Of a stretch of 64,000 bases of DNA, positions 11,681 through 23,540 are shown one piece after another; the first letter of the stretch is position 1, and the number at the start of each line of letters is the position of its first letter. The position numbers were made by a program, and so were the translations under genes. A model generated the notes under the pieces. It saw only the letters and a program-made list of their open reading frames with translations, did no database searches and was not told the origin of the DNA. This DNA comes from Sipunculus nudus (Eukaryota; Annelida; Sipuncula; Golfingiida; Sipunculidae), in assembly GCA_026874595.1 (NCBI GenBank), contig CM049308.1, positions 16,552,001 through 16,616,000 of the forward strand, written 5' to 3'.

Positions 11681-12906
11681 TCAGGAGAGCTCAAGGTAAC
11701 GTGCACCATCAGTCAGAAATATTTTATGATCAAACGTTATCTCCATGTAAAAGTGAGGCACCTGTAAGCATCCAGGACTACGATGACAATCGTCCTTACA
11801 GCAAATCCATTTACCATTACGAATTGGTCGAAAATGTGTCCTGCACACAGGGTTCTTCAGTGGCTGGTACTCCTGTCTACAGAACATACAGTACTGGTTT
11901 CCACTCCTTTTGTCCACCATGCTTATTTGCGAAACTGGTCGCTCAATGGATGGTAAAGTCAAGCGAGTATGGTCATTTTTCATTAATTTTGCTGTCAGGA
12001 CGCTTTGTGTTTTATGAATAGTTTCAGCAGCTGCCTTTTGTCTTTTCATCCTTTTGATGGTCAAGTCCTGCTGACGGAGATGAAATTGTACCTTTTCTTT
12101 TTCACGGATGAGTGCAGCCAGTTTTTCTTCAACATCTGCCTTTTCTTGTCTGGTTTTGAAAAGTTCATGTTTTGCTGACTCGGCTTCTTTACGCCTCATT
12201 TTACCTTCTGAAATTAACTTCTCTATTTGTTTTTCCACTGCTTGTTCATCAGTCACATCAGTTATACCAAGCAGTTTGCGAAACTTTTTCTCTCGAGATT
12301 TTAGAGTTGTCACCTGTTTCTCTTTATTTTCCAGTTCTGATGTCAGATCACCAAGCTCTTGAGATAGTTCTTGAATCTGAGCATTCTTTTCTTCGAGTTT
12401 CTGCTCTAGTGCAATAACTTCTTCTGTAGCTGTTTGGGGCGCCTCTCGAGGGGTACCAGCACATTGTAGCTGTATGGCATTCATTTGACTAATAAGTGAC
12501 AAATACTGTGTATTTAGGTCAAGGACACTTTGAAGGTCAGCCTGAGTGTCATCAAGTATGCTTTTGAGCTGTGAGTACTCTTCATCTTTCTTCTTTATAA
12601 TCTTATCTTTCTGAGCTATAATTGAGTCCTTCTCTTGTAGAAGGTCTTGGCTGTCCCAGTTTGGAACTGGAGTGGAACTGAGTCGACTTCTCACACGTGG
12701 TGTAATAGGTGTCTTTGGCCTAGTATGAGTCTTCACTTCATGTTGTAGAGCTGATATCTTATCTTGAAGATAAGATGTGTCATCCTGATATACCTCCATT
12801 AACACCAGGTTTTTCGCAAGGTCATTTATTGACCGTGGACTGATTGAGAATGCAGCTAGTTTATTTTCCAAGTAGTCAACAGTCCGAGGATCAGCCCACA
12901 TGACCT
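11681..12906 (-). CDS. CARD-coiled-coil protein, exon 3 (coiled coil and C-terminal CHORD-like Cys/His cluster)
   Basis: On the - strand the acceptor TTATTTGTTTCAG at 12907 is followed by AG, completing a Glu codon. A 408-codon reading then runs to a stop at 11681. The full protein is about 503 residues. After the CARD (about 1-97) there is a linker rich in Thr, Pro and Arg. Next comes a long charged heptad-type coiled coil (roughly 180-400), with phrases such as ALEQKLEEKNAQIQELSQEL and REKEKVQFHLRQQD. At about 435-482 there is a Cys/His cluster: CMFC, then NPVCRTH, WICC, C and GC, ending VPH. Its order resembles a CHORD zinc-binding module (C-x2-C, N-x-C-x2-H, W-x-CC, GC) but is divergent. 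Architecture suggests an oligomerising adaptor, as in CARD9/CARD11. I do not recognise a named orthologue, and function is inference. Confidence 0.85.
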
Positions 12907-13043
12907 CTGAAACAAATAAAGAAGTAAAAATGTTAAGATTTCCTAACCAGAAAAATTTTTGGTCATATTTTATGATCCATCAGGGTAAATGTTTATTACA
13001 TCATTACAAATGAATATGTTGATATGGAAGTGACTTGGTTCTT

Positions 13044-13220
13044 AGGTTGGCCCAGTAGGTAGTAATAGGTGTCCACTATGGGAGCTGCAGGTGTTTAAAT
13101 CCCAGTACAAGGAAATTGATGAGGAAAATTTGTTTTCAACTGTCACATGAGTGCGTGTATATTTGGCCTTTGAAGAGATATAGGTTTTATACACAATGCT
13201 GAGTCCTCTTCCAGGATTAA
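13044..13220 (+). repeat. tRNA-derived SINE, degraded
   Basis: GGTTGGCCCAGTAGGTAGTA reads as an A box with D-arm spacing. GTGTTTAAATCCCAGTACAA about 45 bases later is a mutated B box (expected GGTTCGAATCCC). Together they match the tRNA-like head common in invertebrate SINEs. A non-tRNA body follows to about 13220. It lies in the intron between exons 2 and 3 of the CARD gene. Confidence 0.6.
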
Positions 13221-13315
13221 TATAGAAAATCACTGCTTATGGACATCTAGCCTTTGCAAAGGTGTTTGCACTTTACTCAGTACTCCACTAGTATGATCAG
13301 AGATCATCTACTCAC

Positions 13316-13466
13316 CTGAGACAGTCTGTTTCTTTTTAAGCATGGCTGAAACAGCTGTAAAACAATTGTCCTCCAGAACATGGACAAACTGGTTAAATGC
13401 TGCATTTGGTTTCTTCTTTAATATGCAAATGAGCTCCACGACCTTCCCACTTACAGTGTCATCAGC
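13316..13466 (-). CDS. CARD-coiled-coil protein, exon 2 (CARD helices 4-6)
   Basis: On the - strand the acceptor TTTATTAAAG is followed by 151 coding bases, ending CTCAG before the donor GTGAG at 13315. It encodes ADDTVSGKVVELICILKKKP then NAAFNQFVHVLEDNCFTAVS and AMLKKKQTVS. This is the second half of the CARD. KVVELICILKKKPNAAFNQF parallels the common CARD phrase in which a leucine-rich helix 4 leads to a G/N-x-AF-x-F helix 5. Entry phase 0, exit phase 1. The exon 1-2 junction falls between helices 3 and 4, so the domain is recognisable only when the exons are joined. Confidence 0.82.
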
Positions 13467-13649
13467 CTTTAATAAAGAAAAAAAATTTGCATTTTGAGTC
13501 ATTGGTGACTAACAGGTTAACTAACTATATAGTTGGCTTTGGTTGTCAATGATGAACAGGGTCGGATATGAACAGGCCTCTTCAAAATGATCTGTGAAAA
13601 AAAGTTACTCAATAGTAACAGAATGATCAAGAATCCTATTATAATTTGT

Positions 13650-13880
13650 GGAGTTGTGCGTGGTCAAAAAAAGTGTTATTCTGGCTTGCCCATACATGTC
13701 TCATTGCCACCAAACACTCTCAGCAGATACTTTCTTGTGTGGACATTGTCCTTCGAGTACTTTCCTGTTGCATTCCCATGCCCTTATTGAAACCGGACTG
13801 GTTATATCACCAAGTTTCTCTAAACTGCTCATGGGAGCTGCCATTATGCATACTTAAAACCCAGTTGTCATAGATCACAT
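13650..13880 (+). repeat. Dispersed repeat of about 210 bp, copy 2 of 3
   Basis: Contains GTGTTATTCTGGCTTGCCCA, CATTGCCACCAAACACTCTC, CATGCCCTTATTGAAACC and CTGCTCATGGGAGCTGCCAT. The same order occurs near 36575 (GAGTTATTCTGG, CCTTGCCACCAAACCCTCTC) and in part near 5690. It lies in the intron between CARD exons 1 and 2. Confidence 0.65.
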
Positions 13881-14186
13881 GTCAAAATTATGGGTATACT
13901 GCCAGTGCAGTATAATAACAAAGTACGCAATTTGTTGATTGGTGAATAATATAGATATTAACAGGTTTCACATGTGGACAATAGATCTAACCAGTGCAAT
14001 AGGATGAAATCACCAAGATGTGCTATCTTAGATATTTAAGAACAAGGCCAGTAAGAAGTAAATCTATAAACAACCCAGAATCTTGAGATCTCAGAAAGAT
14101 ACATTCAGGATTTTCCAGAATTTAAGAAAAGACCACATTGACCATCACATGTAGAAGATGATGAAGATAAGATTCATTTCTCTCAC

Positions 14187-14321
14187 CCTGATCTTGAGTA
14201 CATCTTCCTGGGTTAGGACACTTGCTGACCTCAGCGCTTCCAGGAATTCATGGGTAGGATTGAGATGAGCTTGGATGAAGGCCACACTCTGGGTCAACAG
14301 TTTACGTCTGGAGTGATCCAT
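14187..14321 (-). CDS. CARD-coiled-coil protein, exon 1 (start and CARD helices 1-3)
   Basis: On the - strand an ATG at 14321-14319 in a good context (ACAATGG) opens a 45-codon exon. It ends ATCAGG before the donor GTGAGA at 14186. It encodes MDHSRRKLLTQSVAFIQAHL then NPTHEFLEALRSASVLTQED and VLKIR. The pattern of amphipathic helices, with leucines in helix 1 and the phrase VLTQED before helix 3, is typical of a caspase recruitment domain, a death-fold module for homotypic signalling in apoptosis and innate immunity. The exon ends in phase 0 and continues at 13466. The gene lies wholly inside a PKD intron in antisense. A non-coding 5' exon further upstream cannot be excluded. Confidence 0.82.
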
Positions 14322-15227
14322 TGTGATGTGTTCAGCATCTCTCGAACTTACACATATAATAAAGCCCTTATCCCCAAGTCTCTGTTACCTGTAAAATTAA
14401 TACTCTTTGAAATGGATTTTACAAACAGTACAGATATTAAACATTATATGAAAGAGGACATATTATATGATGCTTATAATATATATCATATCATGATTTA
14501 TTTACTTTATTAGAATATATTAGGATTGCAAGTCACATGTATCTAATCCTGCTTGCATGAAGGTACTCTCTTGTTCCATAAACATTGCACAAATTAAGAG
14601 TATTATATATTGCATTAGAGGTGGAGGCTGCTTTCCCCACATATCAGATACATGTATTCAGATATATAGCAGTAATTCACTCAATGGATTTCGCATATTT
14701 AACATAATAATTCGCAACTTAATCTATCCAGAATATGGAAACCCCATTTAAAAAAAAGTAGCAAACAGTTTAATTATTTTGTTAATGTAGCAATTTTTCC
14801 TGTAGTTTGAACAGAGATCAAACATTTGCTCAATCCTTAATCAACTCAAGTTTCAACATACGTTGCCATAGAAATGATAGAGATGCTTCAGATTGAGTGT
14901 AAATTTTTCAAATTTCCACGATACGCTGGATATACCCCATCTTACATCACCACTCAACCCATAAGTAAGGCAAGCATTTCACAGTGTGAATATCAATATG
15001 GTTAATGCCAATTAATTTGTTGGATTTTTTTTTTTGAACACCCCCCTGTTAGATAGCATACCTGTGAGATAACATACCTCACCCAGTGTGAGCATTTCAT
15101 TTTAAATATACACATAGTTCAGGGATCTGGGACTAACAGTCCAATATGAGCACACTACAATGCTGTATTCTTGAACAAAGGGGGAACCTGCTTGAGCTCA
15201 ACAAAAGAAGAGGAATATTATGGTGTA
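14322..15227. other. Gene-free stretch upstream of the CARD gene
   Basis: AT-rich sequence containing the presumed 5' flank of the - strand CARD gene. No clear TATA box or further coding exon is visible on either strand. Confidence 0.45.
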
Positions 15228-15421
15228 CAGGGGCTGATTCAGGATATAGAAAGGGGGAGGGGGGCAACCCAGGAGAACTAATGACAAAGCCTGAAAAAGG
15301 GTCCTGATATCTGGAAAGGGGGGGGGGGGTCTAGACTTGAAAAATTTGTATGAAACCCATAAAAAAGGTTACAGCGGCTGGAAAAAAAGGGAGGGCCTGG
15401 ACCCCCTTGAATCTGCTATTG
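15228..15421. mobile_element. Short MITE with CAGGGGC-type ends, copy 1
   Basis: Starts CAGGGGCTGATTCAGGATAT and ends with its imperfect inverse (CCCTTGAATCTGCTATTG). Poly-G runs lie inside. The second, better-preserved copy is at 63714-63920. Short length, inverted ends and no ORF indicate a non-autonomous DNA transposon. Confidence 0.6.
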
Positions 15422-16671
15422 GTGTGGATAATACTAAAAACACACTTGTGTTAAATTCAGAGAGAAAGTTCACATCTCCACCTTGGCAAGGTCACAGCTA
15501 GTATGTATATACAGCTATGCTACATTGCAGTAGGAGGGAATTTGACCGAGATGTTGCTATCATCGATAACTCTGTTACCCAGTTACTTGATCAGATTGTA
15601 GGTAGCATACTCTGTTACACAGGATACACAGAAAGAAGTAAAAAAAATCCAGAATGTAAAGTCCAAAAGTCAGTAAATCATAAATATAATATGAATACAT
15701 GGACACATCCACATGTAAAAACATGTCAGAATATTGAGCCTGTAGGAAAGTCTAAGACATCACACACACACAGTAACACACATGTATTTGATGAAAATTT
15801 TGGCAATGTTGTTTTAATAAAAATCTAATTTGAAAAATACATTTATTTAGGTATGGATTTAAGTTTCATATTTATTATAAACAATTGTTTTTTAATGAAC
15901 ATTTACACAAACACACACTTTGTTTTACATGTATGAACCTCCACATGCATGTACATTCACATCCTGTGTATATTTAAAATATCAGATTATGTACAAAAAA
16001 TATGAATCAACAGATATTGCATTCTGGGACTTGTTTACCACAGGGTCATTTCAGAGCAAGACTTCTGTGTATGTTCACTACTTGCATTGTAAAAAGTTTT
16101 ATGTACACACTAAACAAGATTATGACAGGGGTAACAGTAATTAAAGCCCGTACAGACATGTACAGGTGTGCAAAGTTTTGTAAATGAAATTTATGATACA
16201 GCTGTACACTGGGCTTACCTCACGCACTATTGCTAGATTAAAGGCTTTGTTACCAGGCACAGCTGCACCTAGTTGAGTACCGTATTTATTCCAATTTGGC
16301 GATCCCTCTAATTTCTCGACCCCAAAAAATATTTGGAAAGCATAATTTCTAAAATGACTCTAATTTCGCGACTGCCGACGATGTTTTCTGTCGACCATGT
16401 TAAGGTGAAATGCCTCCGTCTCACGCGGGCACCGCATTTTGTATCTTCCTAGATTCTTATTACACTGAGCTTCCATATCAAATTAGAGCATGTTTGCAAT
16501 AAAATTTTTGAAGATACAAAGTTGCATTTTTCATAATATATAAACATGATAAAGCGTTCAAGTTCCAAATGGATGTCCGTGACGAACGTGCCCCGTGTGC
16601 AATTCACGCGGGATATTTATAACACCAATATTTACAACTTAAGGTGAAGTACGCGGGATGGTACAACTGTG

Positions 16672-16762
16672 ACATCGTTAGAACGATCGTCTTAGTTAAG
16701 CTCGAATGACCGGGGTTAGTTTTTGGATGGGTGACCGCCCGTACAAAACAGGGTTTGATCGA
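16672..16762 (+). pseudogene. 5S rRNA-like segment (pseudogene or 5S-derived SINE head)
   Basis: The phrase GGTTAGTTTTTGGATGGGTG followed by ACCGCCCG corresponds to the 5S internal control region (GGTTAGTACTTGGATGGGTG then ACCGCCTGGGAA). TTAAGCTCGAA upstream recalls the AAGCTAAGC box. The 5' third and the terminal stem of 5S are not recognisable, so it is not a working 5S gene. It could be the head of a SINE3-type element. Confidence 0.55.
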
Positions 16763-17821
16763 GGGCACGGGAGCTAGGACCATTATCGGGCGTGTATATT
16801 TTAACGCGCTTTTAGATTATTGTCAGTTAATTTCGATAAATTATTCATAATAATGTAAATAAAGTCATTGGTCATATTATTTTATTCACATCTTACCTGC
16901 TACGCCTGGATCAATTAGCCGTGCCGGAGCTTCATATACGCTGCCTGAACATGAGGTGTGATATCCAACGCTTATGAAAGTCTTGTTCAAACAGATTTTA
17001 ACGGGCTTTGATTTTGTAATTAGGGGCCGAAGCCCGTGCTTGGTTAATGAAGCCAAACAACAAGTCTGGTATCGCACGGTTGTTGTCATAACATGTAATC
17101 TAATGATTGCTCCTCCCTACCCATCATCTACTCAGAGAACAGCCTCATGGCCACCTGCAAGCACATTTAAAAGATACCTCCATACTCCCGATAATTGAAC
17201 AAGTCTACTCAAAGCTGCTCACAGGAGTTTAAGCTGCGGTAATGAAAATGTATATAAATGGCTGCCACAGGCTTTGTTCAATGACGCTGAGCGCAGTTGT
17301 GGTATGATTGAGTGGATGAGTAAGCATGAGTACACGTGACTCAAATTCAAATCGTAGGTATCTTAAATACATTATCGAAAATACCGATAGGTCAAGTATG
17401 CAGTATATATGATATATAATTATAAGTTATTAATATACGTGAAAATATTATAAAATACACCCCATAAAATATATCTTAATACCATCTTACATTCAAACTT
17501 AAATTCAGACGCTTGTCCCTCTCGGTCCGTCGGTATCGCCACCTGGTGGGTAAACTTGAGACAACTGGTAGAAACACGGGTTGCCGTCTTGTGTCAAGGG
17601 AAGGACAGGGAAACGTCGTACATACACGTGAAGTAGTGACTGTAATCATTTTGTAAAGTGACTAAGCTAAGTCTGATTAATCATTTGAGGACTCTGTATA
17701 ATTCACATGCCGGTAGGAAGCCCGTTTTAGGGAATTTACAAACTGTAATAGCTAACAAAACAAATTAGAACTTAAATTCCCATATTATCACTCAAACCAT
17801 ATGACCGCACGAGTGTCAGAG

Positions 17822-17866
17822 NNNNNNNNNNNNNNNNNNNNNNNNNNNNNNNNNNNNNNNNNNNNN
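17822..17866. other. Assembly gap of 45 N
   Basis: Run of N inside a GA/CT-rich, low-complexity stretch. The following sequence contains a duplicated block with CTCCTCCGTTGTTGTTGTTG. The gap length may be arbitrary. Confidence 0.99.
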
Positions 17867-17980
17867 GAGAGAGTCTCCTCTCTTTTTCCTCTCCTCCGTT
17901 GTTGTTGTTGAGAGAGATCTCTCTCTTTTCCTCCTCCTCCGTTGTTGTTGTTGAGAGAGAGAATTGGAATAAATACGGTA

Positions 17981-20900
17981 TTTCCTCAGAATGTTGTTGC
18001 CTAGACTTAAGTTTCCTTATGTGTGTATGTGTGTAAGTATGTGTCAAAAGTAGACAGAATTCCAAACAAGCATCAACAATGCTTTATATATATATTTATA
18101 AAACTGACCCTTACTTTCAGTTATAATGGAGTAGCTTTACATCTCTTTGTGGTGCCACAAATGATACGGGAAAATAACATGGTCCAATATTTATTAAAGA
18201 CATGATGTTCAGTCCTTAGTCATTCATATTTTATCAACAATTAGTTTGAGGAGTACCTTTCCAACTAGATTTTAATAAAGTGGTCCCCAGTGCCAACCAT
18301 TGGCAAAGGTCCAGACCCATCATAAAATGTTACTTCAGGGACTGAAATATAAGGAGTTCCTGTCCAAAAATTGGTGTTTTTATGTGCCAGACAAGTTATA
18401 CACTAGTTTATCTTGCTCAAGTTAATCCATACTGTGTTTACTTTCCTCCTAGGGGATTATAACTTTTCCAGAACTTAGCTTTAACTATGCTGAAACTTTA
18501 TAAGGATGCATTGTACTGCTGTAGGCTTATGTTTTGAAATGAAATGTGGAAACACCATTTTATATTCAAAACCAGATGCAGCCCTTTTTGATTGTGTGAG
18601 CTTATTCAATGATGTGTCATCAGCCCATCGTCTGCCGTCCATCGTCCGCATGTTAACCCATACTATCTCAAAAACGGCAGGAGCTAGCATCATCAATATT
18701 TTACAAAAAATCAGTCATCTATAAAACTGTATAGGATTTTGCTTATTTTTTGCTGTATACATTTATTTAATAATGTTGTGCCTGTTGATTCATGTACATG
18801 GCACGTAAATGGCTTGTAAAGATTTTATGATTTTTATCCCTGCTACTGTATCTGGTATTATATTTATCAAAAACAGTTAAAGGTTAACATAATTATTTCA
18901 GGGCTTCCAACTGCTCCTATATTTCCTCGATATTTTATATTTTCCTATGAAAAATTATCTCGTATAATTTCCTATATCTTCTAGCATTTAGGTTTCAATC
19001 TCCTATATTTTCCTATATTTTTTTCACTGCATGTTTCCAATTTATATGTTAATATTGAAAAAACTTTCTGTTATATAGACCAACTATCATTCAAAACATT
19101 CAGCTTTTTTGTAGAAACTGTTCATTTGAGTTTTACTGTCATATAAGTACACCTATCTCACCCATTAAGCAGACCTGTAGATGATGCTTGTTGAACAGAT
19201 AGTCATGGTATGCAACTGGGCAAAGCACAATTTTGAAGTGAAAACTATATTTTTCCTATATTTCTGGCCAAGAATACAAAAAAAAATCTGATATGTAGTC
19301 CCCAAGCGCTCTTATGAAATTCCTATATATCTTCAGTCACCTAGTAGGAGCCCTGTCATTAATGCGATGATTACCTCACCTTGCGTTATGTCAGCAGGCC
19401 TGATACAAGTTATCCTGTCCGTGGTTGGAGTTCTGTTATTCTCCCATTCCTGGCATCCAACCAGACCTTGTTAAACAGAATGATCCAAAAGTACTTCCAT
19501 GTGCAACACGCTGTACTGATTATATTGTACAGTTTGGCTGAGACCACTGGCTCTCCTTCTGTACTTTGCACCCCTCATTGGAAAGAATGGACTGTTCCAT
19601 ACTCCATACAAAGACTTACCTGCTGATCAGTACACAGGCTTTGTGAGGATTTCCTTGTCTTTTATAGTATTAGTCACACTTGACTACCTTCACTCTATAT
19701 GCTGGATATGTCAGTGGATTAGACTGACTTGCTTTATGTGTGTAGGAGAATGATGGATGCTTTGCTATGTGAAATGCACCTACCTTACCTTGTTGCATTC
19801 AGGCAGTATTATTTGAAAGGCCTACAAACTGAAATTGACACAGAACAAAACATTATTTTTATCAAAAATTTAACAAAAACATAGATTTTAAGGCAGTCAG
19901 AAATTAAATATTAGGGATGATTTGTTATAAATATGAAAGTAAATCTTTGTACAGCCTTTGTAAAATAAATTTTAAACAAGATATTAAAAAAAACCATCTC
20001 TTCACGTACAAAAACTGTCAGCCAGAAGTGAACAAGAAAGATGTTAATATGTTGTTCAGACATTTGCATTACCAGGCAGGTGGCACTTTTCAGCAAGTTT
20101 GGTACTCTTTCCTGTAATTATGCAAAAGTTTTTTTAAGTAACCCATTATTTGACTTAATTTAAAAAAGAAAATCTTAAGCTGTGTTTATAATTGGTTGAT
20201 ATTATACTGAACTCAATATATTTTTTTTTTTCAAATAAACACCAGGTGGCTCTGACAGCCAATCACAGTTCCTTTTAATAAAAATGAGTCACAATCATAA
20301 ACCACTCTATATTTCATTTAAAAAAAGTTGTTTGAAAATATTGAGTCCTGTAAACTTGAAGAATACTAAAGGTATAGAAAATGGACTAAATTAGTGTTGA
20401 TCATATACAACATTTCAAGAATCGAAGTCAAAATATATGAATATATGCAAATATTTGTATCAGCACAGAAGCTGCTGGGTAATGATGTGATTGATGTTTA
20501 TAACAGCATCTAATTGAAAGTGTTAATTAAGTAGCATACAAGCACACATAAACTGTAGGTAAATTGCAGCACCCTGTAGTAAAGCTAATCTTGGATTCTA
20601 TATACCAGTGTGACTGTGTATGTGCCAGTAACCATTCCCATCCATGTATTGAGAACATGAAAAACACTTGTAACAGCGTTATAGTGGTAACAGGTAACAA
20701 CTCGTTGAAGATTTAAGCTCCCTTTGTGTGTACAGCAGTACTGTGCTCAAGGCAACATTCTTATGGCTCTGCCAATGTACTATATATCTTATCTCTCTGG
20801 TATGAATACAACCTTTTACAGGTGTAGGTTATATGTCAAATATGAAAAAAAAAAGATATATAATTGTGTCACCTAGTGTCAATCCTGCCACTATTCTCAA

Positions 20901-22489
20901 TACTGTTACTTAGTTCCTTTGACCTTGCCTTTTTTGCTAGTATAACAAAAAATAATCGATAATTATGGCTAATATTGTTGATAATAATGATACTAGTAAT
21001 GTCATAACAGCAGCAATAACAATGATAACTAATATATTAATAATATATCTATATGCTCTAGTTAGACAACTGTCTGTTTTTGCCTGTAAAATAATAATGA
21101 TGGCAATGACTTTATGATAGTGATAATCTTTGGTAAAATTATTGAAAAGGATATTGAGACAGCAGTAATGATTAATGATATACAGTGATAAATAACAATG
21201 AAGAAATATTAAATCACAATATTGATATGTTAAATAAATCTCTTATGGAATTATATATACTGTTAATTATTCTTTTTCCAAATATACAAATACAACAACT
21301 ATCTCTACTATTAAAATTTTTCTTTTAAATAATGACAATGTATTGTATTTTTATTACATGTTTTATTGTTTACAACAAACTTATCTTTATTTGAACTAAT
21401 CTTCAACCAAAGGTTTAAGCTACAAAACCAAGTTGCAATAAAAATTCAAGAATATATCATTTAATTATTTTACAGTTTAATGAGTAATTTATAAATAGTT
21501 TACAGTAACCAAAGCCACTGCACAAAAATGGCACATTTACTTAGAATTCAGGTTATTTTCTACATGTTATGTTGGCTGCCCAACTGGCTTACTAAAATGT
21601 GCATCAGGCATGTAGGCACCTTATAATTTCAATCTCTGCAAAATATGGTAGTTACCGGTGCTGTGTACTTTACAATAAATATAATTAGACATATATAATG
21701 TCTGTACTAAATGCTAATTAGATTATAAACCACTCTCTGAAAACATATGCCTCCACTCATTTTAATGAAGAATTCTATAAACCAGTATGTTTAGCAAAGT
21801 AGTATAATCAGTAATTGGGGCTTGTCTTTGTTATAATATAAGTACATTTGTACCAGCCATCTCTTGACTACATGGACCTCTAATCAGTAACAGGGGCTTG
21901 GATCAGTTACAACCAGGGGCTGGTGACAATTTAACACAGTTTACAACTTTGTAGGGTTTACATTAGGCTTTCTAGGTCTATTTCTTAATATATGAGATAT
22001 AGGGACTAGTGTTTTTTGTGCCAGGGCAAGGGATTTGGCCAGCTTTCAGTCATTGTTCTTTTCCCTTAAAATGTCCAGCTAGATGACTGTGTGATTATGT
22101 ATGTGCATATTCCAGAAATACTGGTCCTAGGCACACTCCTGTGAGGTGTGAAGCTTATCCTGATCCGAGGTATTGGACAGAGAGGCCTCAGTCACATGCA
22201 GGATTAATGTGACTCTCCTGTCAAATATTGTTGACACTCTGCTTGTTTCATCTGACTAAATATCTTGAACTTTGTGTATTTTCTGCTTTTTTTAAATTTG
22301 TGTAAATTTGCAAATAAAGATTTGCAAAGATGGAGGTTATACATTCTCCCATAACTGTCTCCCAATATTTCTGTTTCACTTTCTGTCAAATATCTATCTT
22401 CATCTGTTTTCCTTTCAAGTTTGGGTTCGTTGCAGGTGTTAGAAGCCTGCTCAGTTTTGCCATTACTTTTTCTGGGATGTTGGTTTACA
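17981..22489. other. Gene-free part of the large PKD intron
   Basis: AT-rich sequence with (AAT)n/(GAT)n-like stretches around 20950-21250. A truncated GTCCG-type repeat fragment (CGTCTGCCGTCCATCGTCCG then TTAACCCATACTATCTCAAA) lies at about 18560-18725. Open frames up to 106 codons have no recognisable domain or splice context. Nothing else is supported. Confidence 0.55.
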
Positions 22490-23012
22490 CCGTCTGTGAT
22501 AGGACCTATTATGGTATACCCCAAGTCTGTCCCTCCAGTAAACTTCTAGTGGCACCACAATAATTTACCGGGGCTTTGATGGATTTTCACGAAACTCACC
22601 ATAGCTGTTTACCAATATATCTAAACCAATAATGTTCGATTATGGGCAAAATCCATATTTATTAAGGTCAGAGATCACTGGGCTGGGCTACTTTGTGGTG
22701 TTGCTGCTAAAAGTTACCAGGAATGTGATGGATTTTGATCAAACATAACACAAATATTATTTAGTATAATATCTCACCCCAGTTTGATATCCAGCAAAAT
22801 CCATGTGTATTTAATGAGGTCAGAGGTCACCAGACTTTGTTGGCACCATGATGACTTTCCAAAAACTTCAGGAATTTCATGAATTTTATTATGAATACTA
22901 ACCAGTACCGTTTCTCACCTGAATTACATTCTAAGCAAAATTCACACATTTAATGAGGTCAGAGGTCAAGATATGTGAAGGGCATATTTTGCATCATTTT
23001 GGTGCTCTTGTT
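22490..23012 (+). repeat. Dispersed repeat with DR1-like motifs, copy 1
   Basis: Shares with 38485-38955 the order GATAGGA-TATTATGGTATACC, CCGGGGCTTTGATGGATTTTC, several GATGGATTTTGATNAAAC phrases, GCAAAATCCATGTGTATTTA and TAATGAGGTCAGAGGTCA. Within a copy a unit of about 140-150 bp is repeated three times. Non-coding, same orientation in both copies. Confidence 0.75.
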
Positions 23013-23540
23013 TTTCTTTAGCTTTATATGTTAATAAGATATTTTAAAGGTCACTCACTGGTTCTAACACCTCATTGAGAATTAAGCACAATTACTACAT
23101 GGATTTTAGGAATTTTGTTCTATTACTGACATCTATTTGAGGAATGACTGACATCTAGTGGTAGAAATTTGTACTATTACTTGCAGCTATGATGAATTGA
23201 AACTATTACTAAATTCATCTGGTGGAGAATTGTGTATTATTACGGACATCTAGTGGAAGAATTTTGTATTTTAACTTATATCTGGTGAAATATTTTGATA
23301 CTGGTACTAACATAGAGTGCAGGAAACTGGAACTATTTCTTAAATCTAGCAATATATATGATGCTGCTAATGACAGGACTGGTAAATCCACAGATCAAGA
23401 AAAACTGATAAAATTTGGCAAGTAGTCTAGATACGTTTTGGCTTTGGTGTAAGTATGAGGTCTCTATAGTTTACATATGTACACTCAGGGCTTTATCAGT
23501 ACATTATGTATCTTTCATGCATTATCATTTTTCCTGACAG

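Larger units (their letters stand above)
16278..17980. mobile_element. 1.7-kb element with 19-bp perfect terminal inverted repeats and a 5S-like core
   Basis: TACCGTATTTATTCCAATT at 16278-16296 is matched exactly by AATTGGAATAAATACGGTA at 17962-17980. The ends read TA|CCGTATTTATTCC, so a TA target duplication is possible, as in Tc1/mariner-like or related elements. The interior has higher CpG content than the flanks. It contains a 5S-rRNA-like segment and near the right end a GA/TC-rich stretch with a 45-base assembly gap. No transposase was found, so it is non-autonomous, or its coding part has been lost or is hidden in the gap. Confidence 0.6.

Noticed and set aside
13044-13116. Functional tRNA gene
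   Set aside because: A and B boxes are mutated and the arms do not pair well. It fits a SINE head.
16672-16762. Functional 5S rRNA gene
   Set aside because: Only the internal control region is recognisable. The 5' part and closing stem are absent and the segment lies inside a transposon-like unit.
19381-19626. 81-codon open frame on +
   Set aside because: Reads smoothly but matches no family I recognise and has no splice or start context. Left unannotated.
22204-22524. 106-codon open frame on the - strand
   Set aside because: Low-complexity composition and no domain; no splice sites in register with the neighbouring genes.
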